Source: Rhizobiaceae bacterium
GTDB lineage: Bacteria; Pseudomonadota; Alphaproteobacteria; Rhizobiales; Rhizobiaceae
NCBI GenBank assembly: GCA_029233925.1
Contig: JARGOX010000007.1
Location: 1-64,000, forward strand
Direction of reading: 5' to 3'
Length of the DNA: 64,000 nt
Shown: piece by piece, positions 62,914 through 64,000 of the stretch
Position numbering within the stretch: the stretch's first letter is position 1
How the letters are laid out: every line of letters starts with the position of its first letter
Program-made: the position numbers and the translations under genes
Notes under the pieces: model-generated
The model's database searches: none
What the model was told of the DNA's origin: nothing
What the model saw: the letters and a program-made list of their open reading frames with translations, nothing else

Positions 62914-63693
62914 TCAGTCTGGCCGGTTGCCCGTGCGCTCCTCCAGCATCTCGATCTGTATTTGCTGCATTTCTGCAAGCCGCTCCCACTGGCGCGCCAG
63001 TTGGTGGTCAATCTTGTCGTGCAACTGGCGTATCTCCAGCTCGGCCTTGAGATTGACCTGGTAGTCATTTTCCGAGCGCAGACGGTCTTTGGCTTCCTTG
63101 CGGCTCTGGCTCATCATGATGACAGGCGCCTGCAGCGCGGCAATGCACGACAGCACCAGATTGAGCAGGATGAAGGGGTAGGGGTCAAACGGGTGAAACA
63201 GCAACCCTGCCAGATTGAGCCAGATCCAGGTCACCAAAATCAGCAGGAAGGACAGGATAAAGGTCCAGGACCCGCCAAACACAGCCACCCGATCCGCCAT
63301 GCGCTCACCAAAGGTCAGGCCTTCATCGAGCATTTCCTGCGGGTTTTGAGAGATCGTTTCTCCCAGTTTGATGCTTTCCAGTACGCCGTGCTCAAGTGCG
63401 CCGAGTTCGCCGCGCTCGTCCTCCAGAAGATTTTCAACATACCGTCGCCTGTAAGTGGCCAGATCGTCATGGCAGATAAATTTGCCGTCATGCCAATCGG
63501 GAATCTGCGAGTTGATCAATTCGGATACGCCAGGGCGAACCGAAATCCACGGTTTCAATTGAAGGCAGGGGAATTTTTTCTCGCAGACATGACAGGTGCC
63601 AAGATGGGTTTTTGCGGGCGTTGATCTCTGATTCACGGGTGTTTCCTTTGGCATGCTCTTGGCAATCTTTTCCATTGTAGCAGCAGCAATCAT
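62914..63693 (-). CDS. DUF1003 membrane protein
   Basis: The protein has 259 residues. The DUF1003 core has two membrane helices (WTFILSFLLILVTWIWLNLAG and YPFILLNLVLSCIAALQAPVIMMSQSR). MADRVAVFGGSWTF precedes them, and a helical tail follows (AELEIRQLHDKIDHQL). The N-terminal part contains CHVCEKKFPC, a possible small metal-binding knuckle. The start is uncertain: ATGs at 63693, 63675 and 63654 are in frame, none with a strong ribosome site. The role is unknown. Confidence 0.85.
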   Translation of the reverse strand: MIAAATMEKIAKSMPKETPVNQRSTPAKTHLGTCHVCEKKFPCLQLKPWISVRPGVSELINSQIPDWHDGKFICHDDLATYRRRYVENLLEDERGELGALEHGVLESIKLGETISQNPQEMLDEGLTFGERMADRVAVFGGSWTFILSFLLILVTWIWLNLAGLLFHPFDPYPFILLNLVLSCIAALQAPVIMMSQSRKEAKDRLRSENDYQVNLKAELEIRQLHDKIDHQLARQWERLAEMQQIQIEMLEERTGNRPD

Positions 63694-63910
63694 CTTTGTG
63701 GAAACACCAAAAAATTACCTTTACCCATGGTCATTCTTGATTGGTGCTGATGCAGGCAAGCCGGGTTTGCAGGCTGGCAATTGAAATCCTTCCCGCGTGG
63801 CCGGATGTTTGAACGCCTGTTTTGGCCGTTTATAAATTGATTCAACTCCTATAGGCTATCTGCTTGTTGTGATTGTCTTTTCAAATTGTTCTTGCGGAAG
63901 GAATGCAGAT
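63694..63910. other. Intergenic region before the LapA-like gene
   Basis: About 220 bases between the divergent DUF1003 and LapA-like genes. No gene is seen. It should hold both promoters; a TATAGGCTAT stretch near 63850 is possible -10 material but is not convincing. Confidence 0.4.
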
Positions 63911-64000
63911 ATGAGTGAAAAAAACGTGACGTTTTTTGGCAATGTCAAACTAATCATTGCCAGCATACTCGGTGTGATCCTGCTGCTCTTTGCATTGCAG
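63911..64000 (+). CDS. LapA-domain (DUF1049)-like protein, partial at the window end
   Basis: Only 30 codons are present. MSEKNVTFFGNVKLIIAS starts the frame and ILGVILLLFALQ forms a membrane helix ending in LQ, as in LapA-domain proteins. The gene is cut by the window end. CGGAAGGAATG lies upstream. Confidence 0.55.
   Translation, partial: MSEKNVTFFGNVKLIIASILGVILLLFALQ

Overview
The window looks like a chromosomal segment of an alphaproteobacterium of the order Rhizobiales (Hyphomicrobiales). The reasons are: a permuted two-piece tmRNA with tag ANDNYAEARLAA; the gene run sspB, thyA, folA, hflK, hflC, DUF2065, degP, serB, miaA, ilvB/ilvH, pdxJ, ilvC; a BA14K-family protein; DUF4169 and DUF2853 genes; and CTTGAC-like promoters. 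No genus can be fixed from sequence alone. GC content is moderate by eye, and there is no insertion sequence, CRISPR array or rRNA.

Layout. 0.2-6.2 kb (minus strand): an unusual set of exported proteins, comprising an OmpA-family protein, a papain-like peptidase with a DUF4384-like tail, a caspase-like peptidase, an orphan half of an amino-acid-binding protein, and an HExxH putative metalloprotein. The first three genes overlap or almost touch. This is the best candidate for an undescribed system. 6.5-8.0 kb (minus): RHH protein, DUF4169, SspB, and the tmRNA gene just upstream of its own tag adaptor. 8.3-19 kb: DUF2853, repeats, thyA-folA, hflKC-DUF2065, degP, GNAT-serB, miaA and a HerA-like ATPase. 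19-22.6 kb: ilv operon with an apparently leaderless leader peptide and attenuator, and an EamA transporter between the two acetolactate synthase genes. 22.6-33.5 kb: Co-type nitrile hydratase genes, thioesterase, RecD-like helicase, SpoIIAA-like protein, pdxJ, TetR plus operator, ilvC, BA14K, an endonuclease/phosphatase-fold protein, PAP2 phosphatase and PhzF-like protein.

33.6-35.2 kb: tRNA-Lys(CUU), then a small islet with one methyltransferase, closed by a degraded copy of the tRNA 3' half. A compact 111-bp inverted-repeat element follows. 35.5-46.1 kb (surface and signalling): GGDEF/EAL protein with a Gln in place of the first EAL glutamate, a 1513-residue autotransporter with a 171-bp tandem duplication, a processive GT2 glycosyltransferase and a Sel1-repeat lipoprotein. 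46.3-47.1 kb: NYN-LOTUS protein.

47.4-61.2 kb: two divergent catabolic operons around one intergenic region. The left arm is a GMC oxidoreductase, LacI regulator, DUF1349 protein and GH88 glycosidase. The right arm is a sugar-type ABC importer (binding protein, ATPase, two permeases, one with a large extra tail), an enoyl-CoA hydratase, a CaiB-type CoA-transferase and an aldehyde dehydrogenase. The substrate is not evident. 61.3-64 kb: FMN reductase facing an HxlR regulator, cupin, DUF1003 protein, and the start of a LapA-like gene cut by the window end. The first 164 bases hold no gene that I can support.
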